24,584 nucleotides of DNA. Source: JAUPKT01 sp964427855. Its GTDB lineage: Bacteria > Desulfobacterota > Desulfomonilia > Desulfomonilales > Desulfomonilaceae. The DNA lies in assembly GCA_964427855.1 (NCBI GenBank), contig CAYRVH010000049.1, positions 1 to 24,584 of the forward strand, given 5' to 3'. Every line of letters starts with the position of its first letter. The stretch's first letter is position 1. A program made the position numbers and the translations under genes. Below, piece after piece: positions 14,909 to 22,836 of this stretch. The notes beneath the pieces are model-generated. The model was not told the DNA's origin. It worked only from the letters and a program-made list of their open reading frames with translations, and searched no databases.

Positions 14909-15813
14909 GTAGAAAGATGCGTAAATTCGGGATCGTCGCACTGGCCGCTATGGTTGTATTCGTTTCTGGGTGCAACATGCGAGGGGTCTCCCACCAGGAA
15001 AAGGTCGATCTGGGGATACTCCTCATGAAGGCGTGCTGGGATTCCAATGCCGGCCTTGCAGAACTCCTCATCAAGGACGGCGCCGATCCCAACACTACGG
15101 ATGAGAACGGCGTTTCAGCCCTGATGCTGGCTGCGAGCAACCCTCGCGGGGATAACGCCCATCTGGTAAACATCCTTTTGGCGCGAGGGGCGGACGTCAA
15201 CGCCAAAGACAAAGAAGGCCGGACAGCGTTTAAGCTGGCCTTTGACAAGGGGTATCTCGGAGCTGCCTGGGCGCTGCTTCACAAAGGAGCGGATCCGAAC
15301 CTCACCAATGACAAAGGCCAGACACCGGTCATGGTCTACGCGGAGAAATGGAATCCCAATGCTGGGCATCTTGAACCCTTTCTCCAGCGCGGGGTGCCCA
15401 TTAATGCGAAGGATAAAGAAGGAAGAACCGCACTCATGATCGCTGCCGAAAGCGTGAGAAACGACATCTGGGGCGTTGACGCGGTGGCTCATCTCGTTGC
15501 CAAAGGGGCGGACATCAATTTCCAGGACAACCAGGGAAGGACGGCCTTGATGTATGCGGCTGAGCAAGGTCGGCTTGAAATTGTCAAGCTCCTGGTGAGC
15601 AAGAACCCCACTATCGACGCCCGAGACAAAGATGGTAAGACAGCCTTGATGATTGCCTTGCAGCGAGGCCACTTTCACGTAGCGGATCTCTTGTTGAAGG
15701 CCGGCGCGGATATCAATGCCAAAGACAACGAGGGCAAAACGCCGCTGACCTACTTCGATGAACGCGTGGCGGCGTTTCGTCAGAACCTTGCCCCCAAACA
15801 GGGTTCGCAATGA
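14905..15813 (+). CDS. Ankyrin-repeat lipoprotein (302 aa)
   Basis: The start ATG is at 14905. A signal (KFGIVALAAMVVFVSGC) ends in the lipobox VSGC, so the mature protein is lipid-anchored in an envelope membrane. The rest is a chain of about six ankyrin repeats with the usual G-A-D-x-N and G-R/K-T-A-L-M motifs, for example LLARGADVNAKDKEGRTA and LLLKAGADINAKDNEGKTPL. One repeat (about 150-180) is irregular. Ankyrin domains bind proteins; the partner is unknown, but the membrane-anchored neighbour encoded in the same operon is a natural candidate. Confidence 0.88.
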   Translation: MSRKMRKFGIVALAAMVVFVSGCNMRGVSHQEKVDLGILLMKACWDSNAGLAELLIKDGADPNTTDENGVSALMLAASNPRGDNAHLVNILLARGADVNAKDKEGRTAFKLAFDKGYLGAAWALLHKGADPNLTNDKGQTPVMVYAEKWNPNAGHLEPFLQRGVPINAKDKEGRTALMIAAESVRNDIWGVDAVAHLVAKGADINFQDNQGRTALMYAAEQGRLEIVKLLVSKNPTIDARDKDGKTALMIALQRGHFHVADLLLKAGADINAKDNEGKTPLTYFDERVAAFRQNLAPKQGSQ

Positions 15814-16294
15814 TCATGCGTCCTTACAGGCGCCCTTTTCTCGGCGGGGAAACCCATAGACGGGCGTCCCTCGACGCAAGCGCCATGGCCATTGCACCGC
15901 CCCGATGTGCTCTCAGTGGCGTCTGGACGCCTCCCACGGCAACGTGTTGTGGATGTCAACCAGGTAAAAAGAGGAACTTGAAATTGCGTGCAACTGTCGT
16001 ACTTGTTAGTTGGATAAGCCAAGGTTCGCCGCAAAGGAGGTGAAACAAGTTCTCAGTGTAGGCCAGCGTTGCATCAGGCAGGCGGCGTTGGAAGGATGCT
16101 CGTATGATTCTGAGATGGAAAGGAGGTCGCCCAGTCAGAGGAACGGCACGAGACTGAAAATGAAGATTTTCCGTGTAAGCGGCAACGAGAAACGATGATC
16201 TCACGCATCGAACGGCTTGGAGAGCTTCATCGCTCCAGAGCCTCGAGCGCCCGGTGCTATGCATAATAGGGTCTTTGAAAAGAGAGGTGCTGTC
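15814..16294. other. Intergenic region, no gene supported
   Basis: There are two small hairpins, GCGTC-CCTC-GACGC near 15865 and GGCGT-CTGG-ACGCC near 15920. Two AAAGGAGGT stretches (about 16034 and 16118) resemble ribosome sites but are not followed by credible start codons. Open frames here look random in composition. Confidence 0.4.
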
Positions 16295-16777
16295 ATGATC
16301 ATTGAACGAGCCGAGTTGTTTAGCGATCTGAGCGTGGAACTGATCAACGACATCAAGACCTACGTATCGGAAGAATCATTTGACAAAGGGGCGGTACTTT
16401 TCCGGCAAGACGATCCCGCAGATTATTTTTTTTTTTTTTTGGAAGGGAGGGTTGAGCTCGTCATCGGCACTCAGGGGCAGATTGATTACACGGTAAATCA
16501 TCCAGGAGAAATATTCGGTCTTTCGAGTATGGTTGAACGAGAAAGATACACTGCTGACGCCAAGTGCACGGCTCCCACAAAAGTTGCAAAGATTGATAAG
16601 AAGAGGCTCACGCAACTCCTCGAGAAATATCCCTCTGATGCGATACTCTTCTATAAACATTTATCCCAAATCATCATGAGGAGGTTGGTGAATACGTACC
16701 ACGCCTTTCTTTCTCAAGCCGAATCCCAGGGGATTACCTATGGCACTGGTCAAGTGGCTGGCGACAGCGAGGAGTGA
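16295..16777 (+). CDS. Cyclic-nucleotide-binding-domain protein (160 aa)
   Basis: The start ATG is at 16295, with AGAGAGG seven bases upstream; a longer reading from 16217 looks unlike the family. The sequence is a single CNMP/Crp-type beta-roll: LFSDLSVELINDIKTYVSEE, then GAVLFRQDDPADYF, LEGRVEL, NHPGEIFGLSSMVERERYTA and KIDKKRLTQLLEKYP, ending in a helix. There is no helix-turn-helix, so it is not a complete Crp-like regulator; it may act as a cyclic-nucleotide sensor or protein partner. A run of 15 T encodes the FFFF of ADYFFFFLEG, at the start of a conserved strand. Confidence 0.85.
   Translation: MIIERAELFSDLSVELINDIKTYVSEESFDKGAVLFRQDDPADYFFFFLEGRVELVIGTQGQIDYTVNHPGEIFGLSSMVERERYTADAKCTAPTKVAKIDKKRLTQLLEKYPSDAILFYKHLSQIIMRRLVNTYHAFLSQAESQGITYGTGQVAGDSEE
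16426..16440 (+). repeat. 15-nt poly-T inside the CNMP domain
   Basis: Fifteen T encode part of Tyr, four Phe and part of Leu. The frame is correct at this length. Slippage by one base would end the protein within the domain. Confidence 0.9.
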
Positions 16778-16875
16778 TGTAGGGCAGGGGTTTTTGAGTG
16801 GCCCTCGACGTGAGTAGTTGTAGAAGGAGACCGCGAATGCGGGAGACGCGAGTCTGCTCGATAGATGTGAGCTGG

Positions 16876-16910
16876 GATTGCTTCGTCGTCTTCGGTCCCT
16901 CGCAGTGCCA
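16876..16910 (+). repeat. REP-like element (second type)
   Basis: GATTGCTTCGTCGTCTTCGG followed by TCCCTCGCAGTGCCA resembles the GATTGCTTCGCTTTGCTCGC-AATGCCA half of the double element at 4467. It lies in the convergent intergenic space. Confidence 0.5.
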
Positions 16911-17052
16911 AGAAGGCTCATTTAGTGACATTCCCGCTTAAACAAAGCAAGCTCGTGCTGCATTTTTTGTAAAAGGCATAATAGGTTCGCGGCGACCAGA
17001 TTGTGTTGCTACAGCTCGGGGACGCAATCATATCCCCCCGAAAGGAGGCAAT

Positions 17053-17153
17053 ATGCCGCACCCTCTCCGTTTCATATAACGGCTGAAAGAATGGACAGGA
17101 TTTTTACGAAGGACGTGATTGAATATGAGGCGCGGCTCGGGGCTTTACTGTAA
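17053..17153 (+). other. Two very short ORFs after a strong ribosome-site sequence
   Basis: GAAAGGAGG stands five bases before an ATG that opens only MPHPLRFI and a stop (17053-17079). A second ATG at 17091 gives MDRIFTKDVIEYEARLGALL and a stop at 17153. Either could be a leader peptide or the stub of a lost gene; I recognise neither. No other gene lies in 16778-17181. Confidence 0.3.
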
Positions 17154-17170
17154 AAGGGCCTCGGCCGCGC
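17130..17170. terminator. Inverted repeat between convergent genes, possible terminator
   Basis: GCGCGGC (17130-17136) pairs with GCCGCGC (17164-17170), with further imperfect pairing inside (CGGGGC with GGCCTC). It sits 12 bp past the stop of the minus-strand permease gene. No U-tract follows on either strand, so a role as an intrinsic terminator is uncertain. Confidence 0.35.
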
Positions 17171-17181
17171 AACCGTGTCGG

Positions 17182-18372
17182 TCACTCGAACCGCATGGCG
17201 GTGACGATGTCCAGTCTGCTCGCCTGCTGCGAAGGATACAGGCCTGCGAATACGCCGATAAGGGTGGTGACTGCCAAGTCAATGAAGATGCTCGTGGACA
17301 TAACATAATGGGACACTTCTACTCCCAGGATGTCTTTGAGAAAATTGACGCCGAGCACCCCTGCAATCACCCCTACCAATCCCGCTCCGAGGCTCACGAG
17401 GACGGATTCTAGGAGAAATTGGAGTCTGATCATGCTGTCGGTGGCGCCGACGGCCTTGCGCAACCCAATTTCTCTCGTTCTGTCCTGGACTGCGGCAAGC
17501 ATGACGTTCGTCAGCCCCACTTTACCTAAGACGAAGACGATGGCTAAAGAAGCATACACGAAGATATTGACCACATACACCAACATCTTCACTCGTTTGA
17601 CCCGAGCAGGGTAGTAAAAGATGTGGAGACCGCCTTCGTAGCCTTTGTGGGTGGACGTGAGTGTACTCAAAACGTTTTGGTACACGGACTCTACGTGGTC
17701 CCAGTTGTACGCCCTTATATAGATCGTGGTAATCTTGTCTAGTCCCTTGAAGCTGTTCTTTGCAGTCGTAATTGGGATGAATACGCCTGAGCTGATGTAA
17801 TCATGCTGGAGGCCGCCGAGAACTCCTATGACCCTGAACCACAGGTGGTCTATCCGTATCTCTTGTCCCAACGGGTCTGCCCCACGAAAAAGATTCTTGA
17901 CGACGTCTTTGCCGAGTATGCAGACTCGTTCCCGCTTTTCCAGATCAGCGTTGGTAAAAAGCCTGCCGCTGATCAGATAAGGAGTCTGAGTCCGCCAGTA
18001 ATCCTGGTCAACTCCCTGTATTTCGATGCCTCCCATCTCATAACGTCTGTAGGTCGCCGTCATGTTCTGTATGTGCATCACAGGGGCAGCTGCCACCACG
18101 TGGGGAATTTTTCTGAGCATCTCTATGTCTTTCTCATAAAACTCCCCAGGATGAAGGTTGCCAAAGTGGTTTCGCCACTCTGCTTTCAGGACTGTGGCTT
18201 CGCCCAGTATTTCCAGGTTTTCCGCGAGCTTACCCTCCACAGAATCCCCCATTGTCCGAATGATGATAAAACCTATAGTACCTAAGGCTATGGCGGCCAT
18301 GACGGCTCGATATCGGCGTCGGTTCCGGAACACCATCTTGCGGGTCATGGTTATGATGTCGCGAACTTCCAT
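17182..18372 (-). CDS. MacB/FtsX-like ABC permease (396 aa)
   Basis: One N-terminal membrane segment (AVMAAIALGTIGFIII), a large periplasmic MacB-type domain (about 45-270, with GRLFTNADLEKRERVCILGK), and three C-terminal membrane segments with the FtsX hallmark GLTNVMLAAVQDRTREIGLR followed by KAVGA. The ATG at 18372 is chosen because it makes the protein 396 aa, matching its upstream paralogue (397 aa); a longer reading to 18450 adds a linker-like stretch. Such permeases work with a small ABC ATPase in lipoprotein, peptide or envelope-stress export. No matching ATPase is in the window. Confidence 0.86.
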   Translation of the reverse strand: MEVRDIITMTRKMVFRNRRRYRAVMAAIALGTIGFIIIRTMGDSVEGKLAENLEILGEATVLKAEWRNHFGNLHPGEFYEKDIEMLRKIPHVVAAAPVMHIQNMTATYRRYEMGGIEIQGVDQDYWRTQTPYLISGRLFTNADLEKRERVCILGKDVVKNLFRGADPLGQEIRIDHLWFRVIGVLGGLQHDYISSGVFIPITTAKNSFKGLDKITTIYIRAYNWDHVESVYQNVLSTLTSTHKGYEGGLHIFYYPARVKRVKMLVYVVNIFVYASLAIVFVLGKVGLTNVMLAAVQDRTREIGLRKAVGATDSMIRLQFLLESVLVSLGAGLVGVIAGVLGVNFLKDILGVEVSHYVMSTSIFIDLAVTTLIGVFAGLYPSQQASRLDIVTAMRFE

Positions 18373-18475
18373 GCCGTCAGTCCTGTACGCCTGCCTCGGA
18401 GGTTGGTGACGTTGAGCCTGCCAACAAGCCTCTTCTTGCGCATTCTTCATGCGTCGCGGTCAAACCATTCAATGG

Positions 18476-19669
18476 CTATTCGAACCTCATTGCCACGACC
18501 GGATCAAGACGCCCCGCTGTTCGAGCCGGCAAGACGCCGGAGACCACTCCAACGACGATGCCGATAATCACCGATATGATGATACTTTGGAAGAGCATCC
18601 CATACGCTACTTTTCCTTTGATCATTGTCGAAGCGATGATTTCGACGAGAAATCCGCCGGCTATGATTCCAACTATGCAGCTCATCAAACTCACCATGAG
18701 GGATTCACAGAGGAATTGGGACACAATTGCCCCATCTGTAGCACCGACGGCCTTTCGGAGACCGATCTCGGTCGTTCGCTCTTTGACAAGGGCGAGCATC
18801 ACGTTGGTGACCCCTAGACCTCCGAGAACCAACGTCACTCCTATGGCGGTGTAGAGGAAAAACTTGAACGTATCGACGGTCTTTTTCATCACCTCGATAC
18901 GATCTGCGTCGTAGGTTATGGACTGCCCGTATCTAGGTTGTCTGCCGGTGAGCAGTGCGGATACCCTCTTGTGCACATCTTCGGTCAAATACCAATTCTT
19001 GGGAATAATGTACAACTTTCGGATAGGAAACATATCGGGAATCTGGGACCGACCCAAATTAATGGGTAGCAGGATCGTCTGCCCAAAAAGGGGATCTTCC
19101 GGCTGTGCGAGAACCCCCACGACCATAAATGCGATGCCGAGGATGTCCACCGACTGACCTATGGGCGACTCGTCAGGCTCAAAAAGGGCTTTCCTCACCT
19201 CATCTCCGATGACGCATACGGCCCGCCTTTTCTCCGCATCTTCGCGGGTCAAGGGACGGCCTTCGGCCAAGGGGAGGTACACAACCCGAAAGATATTCGA
19301 CTCGACCCCAGCCAGCCTCACCCCATATTTGACCTTCTTACCGTGGGAAACCAAACGAACGTCATGAAACACCGCAGGCGACGCATCCAACACCCCCGGC
19401 AGCTTCCGCACGTCTTCTATATCGTTGTGACGAAAATAAGAATAGTCTATCGTTGCTTTCACCGTGGTGGCGCTGCCAAGGATGCCCAAATTGCGACCAA
19501 GGTTTTCCTCGACAGAATCTCCCACGGTCATAACGGTGATCAGCCCTGCAGTGCCGAGCGCAGTGCCTATAACAGCGCTGCGGTATCTCCGCCGGAGTCT
19601 GGAGACTTGACGAATCGATACGAGCAGCAGATCAATTATACCCATGCCCTCTACCTTCATGCGCCTCAT
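18476..19669 (-). CDS. MacB/FtsX-like ABC permease (397 aa)
   Basis: Same architecture as the downstream gene: one N-terminal membrane segment (VIGTALGTAGLITVMTVG), a periplasmic MacB-type domain (GRPLTREDAEKRRAVCVIGD), and a C-terminal FtsX domain (GGLGVTNVMLALVKERTTEI, then GLRKAVGATDGAIVSQFL). Both proteins end in AMRFE, so they are a tandem duplication. The gene starts 20 bp after the stop of the double glycosyltransferase, so the three genes are likely one operon. It probably forms a heterodimer with its neighbour; the ATPase must be encoded elsewhere. Confidence 0.87.
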   Translation of the reverse strand: MRRMKVEGMGIIDLLLVSIRQVSRLRRRYRSAVIGTALGTAGLITVMTVGDSVEENLGRNLGILGSATTVKATIDYSYFRHNDIEDVRKLPGVLDASPAVFHDVRLVSHGKKVKYGVRLAGVESNIFRVVYLPLAEGRPLTREDAEKRRAVCVIGDEVRKALFEPDESPIGQSVDILGIAFMVVGVLAQPEDPLFGQTILLPINLGRSQIPDMFPIRKLYIIPKNWYLTEDVHKRVSALLTGRQPRYGQSITYDADRIEVMKKTVDTFKFFLYTAIGVTLVLGGLGVTNVMLALVKERTTEIGLRKAVGATDGAIVSQFLCESLMVSLMSCIVGIIAGGFLVEIIASTMIKGKVAYGMLFQSIIISVIIGIVVGVVSGVLPARTAGRLDPVVAMRFE

Positions 19670-19688
19670 GAAAGGCTCTCGTATGAGA

Positions 19689-21443
19689 TTATTCGTCGAG
19701 ATCGCGCCTTGTCAAGGGAGGGGCGGTTTTCCGTTGCAAATCAAAGGCTTGGGGAAGGCCGCGATATTTTCTGACAAACCGCAGGAGACTCCCCACGTGG
19801 GCGGCGAAAAAAAACAGGCTCCTGTGGCTTTGTCGCTGTTCACAGTGTCTTATCACGACTTTTGGGTAGTAGCGAATACTATATCCATGAACGTGCATTT
19901 GGGCGCAAATATCCACGTCCTCGAAATAGAGGAAAAACCGCTCGTCGAAGGATATGGGATAAGGGAACATGCTGAGTTTGAGGAACATTGAGCTGGCGTT
20001 GGCCCACTCAGCGTCAAAGCTTTGCGTGAGGTCGCGGTCTAGATAGTAGTGTTCGCGTCGATAGATATGCGGGTTCCGTCTCATGAACCAAATTCTTGAC
20101 TGTGCAAGGGATTTCCAAGTATAGAAGCGGCGGCAAACAGGTATTGTGTGGGAGTTTTCGTCCACTTGCGCAGGAATGAGGCAGCCCCAGTGGGGATTTT
20201 CCTTGAATTCCCTTACCGCCTCCCGCAGGGTGTGGTGAGTGAGAATTTCTATGTCCGGATTGCAGACAAGCGCCACGGCGTCAATCTCATCCACCGCTCG
20301 CAAACCACGGTTGACGCCTGCGCCGTAGCCCCTATTAGGTTGTTCAATGATTTCAATGGGAAAGGAAGTCTCGGGTATCTTCAGGCGCGGACATGGCGAA
20401 TGATCCACCACGATGAATTTCTTGACCACATCTAATTGTTCGAGGGATCGTGCGAGCTTTTGAACCGCCTTGTCGCTCTCGTAGTTGACTGTGACGATGT
20501 AAAGACCTTTGTCTGTACATGATGGCGCGTGGTGGACGACGGCGCGTGCGGACAGGATGTCCAAAGGGTTCATCTGTGTGGGATCTTTTGACTTGTCGCT
20601 TGGAGTCAGCGGCGCCGGCCAATCTCGGTCAAGCCACGATCCAAACGAAATCGTTCGGTGCCCGGCAAGGCTGCCCGTGGGGCTCATCCGCGCCCATGGC
20701 GTGCTTGTCTGCGCAATTCGTCCCCACGCAGCAGATTTTTCTGACTCTGAGGAACGCTTTCGCATCCGTGTGAGGCTTTCACACAAAGACCAATCAGAAT
20801 CACGTTTTTTCACCACGAAGGGATGCGGGACATGCATCGCCTTGACCCCATATCGATGGAAAAACCTCTCCAGGAGTTCGCGCTCTGCGTTCTCACCAAG
20901 ATCTGAGCGGAATCCACCCAGTTCCTCGTAGACTCGTCTTTTCATGAAAACGGCTGAATGCGGAGGCAATGATGCGTTGCGATCACGGCATTTTTCTCCC
21001 GCGCAAGGACTGCGGTATTGTTGCAGCTTGAATCTGTTGTCCCCGTAGAGCAAGACGGCATCCCCATAGCAGGCGTCCATGTCTTTGGGGGCGAGGACTT
21101 TGGCGACTGTCCACAGGACGCGGTTGTGGGCGTAATAGTCCGTGGGATCGAGGATCGCAATGACGTCTCCTGTTGCCATGCTAATGCCTTTGTTGATGGC
21201 GTGAAATCGATTTTGTCCCGGTTCGCAGAACACGTAATCGCAAGTAAGCAAGTTTCCATTCCGTGCACACGCGATATCGTCGCCTGGGCCTATGTGTATG
21301 ACGATGTGGCCGGCGGGATAAAGCTGCCGTTTCACCGACCACAAGGCGTCGCTGACACCCTCGATTCTATTTATATGCACGGTTATGACGGTTATAGACG
21401 GAAAGGCGGGACGATGTTCGTTCGTTTTCATGATAGAGAACAT
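19689..21443 (-). CDS. Double GT2 glycosyltransferase (about 584 aa)
   Basis: The first domain (residues 12-240) is a WcaA-like GT2: SITVITVHINRIEGVSDALW, NRFHAINKGISMATGDVIAI, with LDPTD in place of the usual D-x-D and PPHSAVFMKRRVYEELGGF. A linker of about 80 residues rich in Ser, Arg and Trp follows. The second domain (about 315-560) is a rhamnosyltransferase/WbbL-like GT2: LYIVTVNYESDKAVQKLARS, RGYGAGVNRGLRAV, CNPDIEI and FFLYFEDVDICAQMHVHGY. The ATG at 21443 is preferred over a longer reading that would run into the opposite gene's control region. It probably adds two sugars to the surface glycan. The odd linker could hide an indel. Confidence 0.85.
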   Translation of the reverse strand: MFSIMKTNEHRPAFPSITVITVHINRIEGVSDALWSVKRQLYPAGHIVIHIGPGDDIACARNGNLLTCDYVFCEPGQNRFHAINKGISMATGDVIAILDPTDYYAHNRVLWTVAKVLAPKDMDACYGDAVLLYGDNRFKLQQYRSPCAGEKCRDRNASLPPHSAVFMKRRVYEELGGFRSDLGENAERELLERFFHRYGVKAMHVPHPFVVKKRDSDWSLCESLTRMRKRSSESEKSAAWGRIAQTSTPWARMSPTGSLAGHRTISFGSWLDRDWPAPLTPSDKSKDPTQMNPLDILSARAVVHHAPSCTDKGLYIVTVNYESDKAVQKLARSLEQLDVVKKFIVVDHSPCPRLKIPETSFPIEIIEQPNRGYGAGVNRGLRAVDEIDAVALVCNPDIEILTHHTLREAVREFKENPHWGCLIPAQVDENSHTIPVCRRFYTWKSLAQSRIWFMRRNPHIYRREHYYLDRDLTQSFDAEWANASSMFLKLSMFPYPISFDERFFLYFEDVDICAQMHVHGYSIRYYPKVVIRHCEQRQSHRSLFFFAAHVGSLLRFVRKYRGLPQAFDLQRKTAPPLTRRDLDE

Positions 21444-21612
21444 TGGTGGGGGTGGCGTCAACGATGTACTCCAAGGGGAAATGCCTTGTCCCAAATTCTG
21501 TTTTTTTGTGGCAACCGGACCTCTCGATGTGATACCATTACGGCGAAGTGCTGGATTCAACGCCACCATCGGCCAGGGCAGCAACGTGACACAAGAACGT
21601 TCTTCGCACGAT

Positions 21613-21640
21613 TGAGCGCCTTTGACAACAGTAAATAATA
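21613..21640 (+). promoter_or_regulatory. Possible sigma-70 promoter for gmd
   Basis: TTGAGC (21613-21618) and AATAAT (21635-21640) are separated by 16 bp, 20 bp before the gmd ATG, with GGAG at 21650-21653 as ribosome site. The intergenic space 21444-21659 must serve both gmd and the divergent GT operon. The call rests on sequence match only. Confidence 0.35.
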
Positions 21641-21659
21641 AAAGGGATTGGAGCAACTC

Positions 21660-22736
21660 ATGAGCGCCGAGAAGCGGGCTCTCATTACGGGGATCACGGG
21701 GCAAGATGGCGCATATCTTGCCGATTTTCTATTGAAAAAAGGCTATGTAGTGCAGGGCGTAAAACGAAGAGCCTCCTTGATCAATACCCAAAGAATCGAC
21801 AGCTTCTATAAAGATCCCCACGAGAATCATACAAACTTCACGTTGGAATTCGGAGACATGACTGACTCCACAAACCTCATCCGGATTATCCAGCAGTTTC
21901 AACCCACCGAAATATACAATCTTGCAGCGCAGAGTCATGTCCGAGTTTCGTTTGAGACCCCCGAGTACACTGCCAATTCAGACGCCCTTGGTACGCTGCG
22001 CCTTCTCGAGGCCATCCGGATCTTGAATATGGTGGAAACTGTCCGCTTTTATCAGGCTTCGACAAGCGAGCTGTACGGTCTTGCTCAAGAAAAACCACAG
22101 AAGGAAACGACGCCTTTTTATCCGAGAAGCCCCTATGCAGTGGCTAAGCTCTACGGATATTGGATTGTGCGAAATTATCGAGAGGCCTACGGCATGTTCG
22201 CCTCAAACGGCATTCTCTTCAACCACGAATCCGCCATGCGAGGCGAAACATTTGTGACGAGGAAAATCACCAGAGCCGTAGCGAGAATAAAACTGGGACT
22301 GCAAAAAACTGTATATCTGGGCAACCTCAACGCAAAGCGAGACTGGGGTCATGCGAGAGACTACGTGGAGGCCATGTGGCTCATTCTCCAGCATCATGAG
22401 CCCGACGATTTTGTCGTTGCAACGGGTGAGAACCACTCCGTCCGAGAATTTGTGGAGCTCGCATTCAAAGAAGTCGGGATTACCGTGGAATGGCGGGGAG
22501 AGGGATTAGAGGAAAAGGGCGTCGATGCGGAAACCGGTCAGATTCTGGTCGCAGTGGATCCATACTACTTCAGGCCTACGGAAGTGTATGAGCTGCTTGG
22601 CGACGCGACCAAAGCCCGCGAGGTTTTGGGCTGGGCGCCACGTATAGGGTTCAGGGAATTGGTAAAAAGGATGGTGGTTGCCGATCTGAGAGAAGCCGAA
22701 AAAGAACAGTTATGTCGAACAGCAGGCCTCATGTGA
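21660..22736 (+). CDS. gmd: GDP-mannose 4,6-dehydratase (358 aa)
   Basis: The Rossmann motif GITGQDG (11-17), the RASLINTQRID loop, the catalytic STSELYG (134-140) and YPRSPYAVAK with Y159/K163, plus GETFVTRKITRAVARI and NAKRDWGHARDYVEAMW, are all those of Gmd. It converts GDP-mannose to GDP-4-keto-6-deoxymannose, precursor of GDP-fucose, GDP-rhamnose or GDP-perosamine. The motif that is usually NHESPRRGE reads NHESAMRGE here. The ATG at 21660 follows GGAG by six bases; a TTG at 21648 is less likely. No reductase or aminotransferase to finish the sugar is in the window, so the final sugar is unknown. Confidence 0.95.
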   Translation: MSAEKRALITGITGQDGAYLADFLLKKGYVVQGVKRRASLINTQRIDSFYKDPHENHTNFTLEFGDMTDSTNLIRIIQQFQPTEIYNLAAQSHVRVSFETPEYTANSDALGTLRLLEAIRILNMVETVRFYQASTSELYGLAQEKPQKETTPFYPRSPYAVAKLYGYWIVRNYREAYGMFASNGILFNHESAMRGETFVTRKITRAVARIKLGLQKTVYLGNLNAKRDWGHARDYVEAMWLILQHHEPDDFVVATGENHSVREFVELAFKEVGITVEWRGEGLEEKGVDAETGQILVAVDPYYFRPTEVYELLGDATKAREVLGWAPRIGFRELVKRMVVADLREAEKEQLCRTAGLM

Positions 22737-22836
22737 AAGAGTTGCGTACCTCTTCAACAGGATCGTCTCACCTGAATGTTCCTGATCGCAGGGCGGCCTA
22801 CCTTGGTGTAAGGGTCAAGAGGCATCTCTCGGATGA

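Noticed and set aside
15835..15960. Resemblance to a cyclic-di-GMP (GEMM) riboswitch, with GGGGAAACCC and GACGCAAGCGCC
   Set aside because: The spacing and the tetraloop-receptor parts do not match, and no downstream gene starts at the expected distance.
16010..16198. 62-codon plus-strand frame with AAAGGAGGTG inside
   Set aside because: No start codon at the right distance from the ribosome-site-like sequence, and the composition is unlike protein.
21444..21704. N-terminal 87 codons that would extend the double GT2 gene
   Set aside because: They would overlap the start and control region of the divergent gmd gene, and the sequence has no family resemblance before SITVITV.
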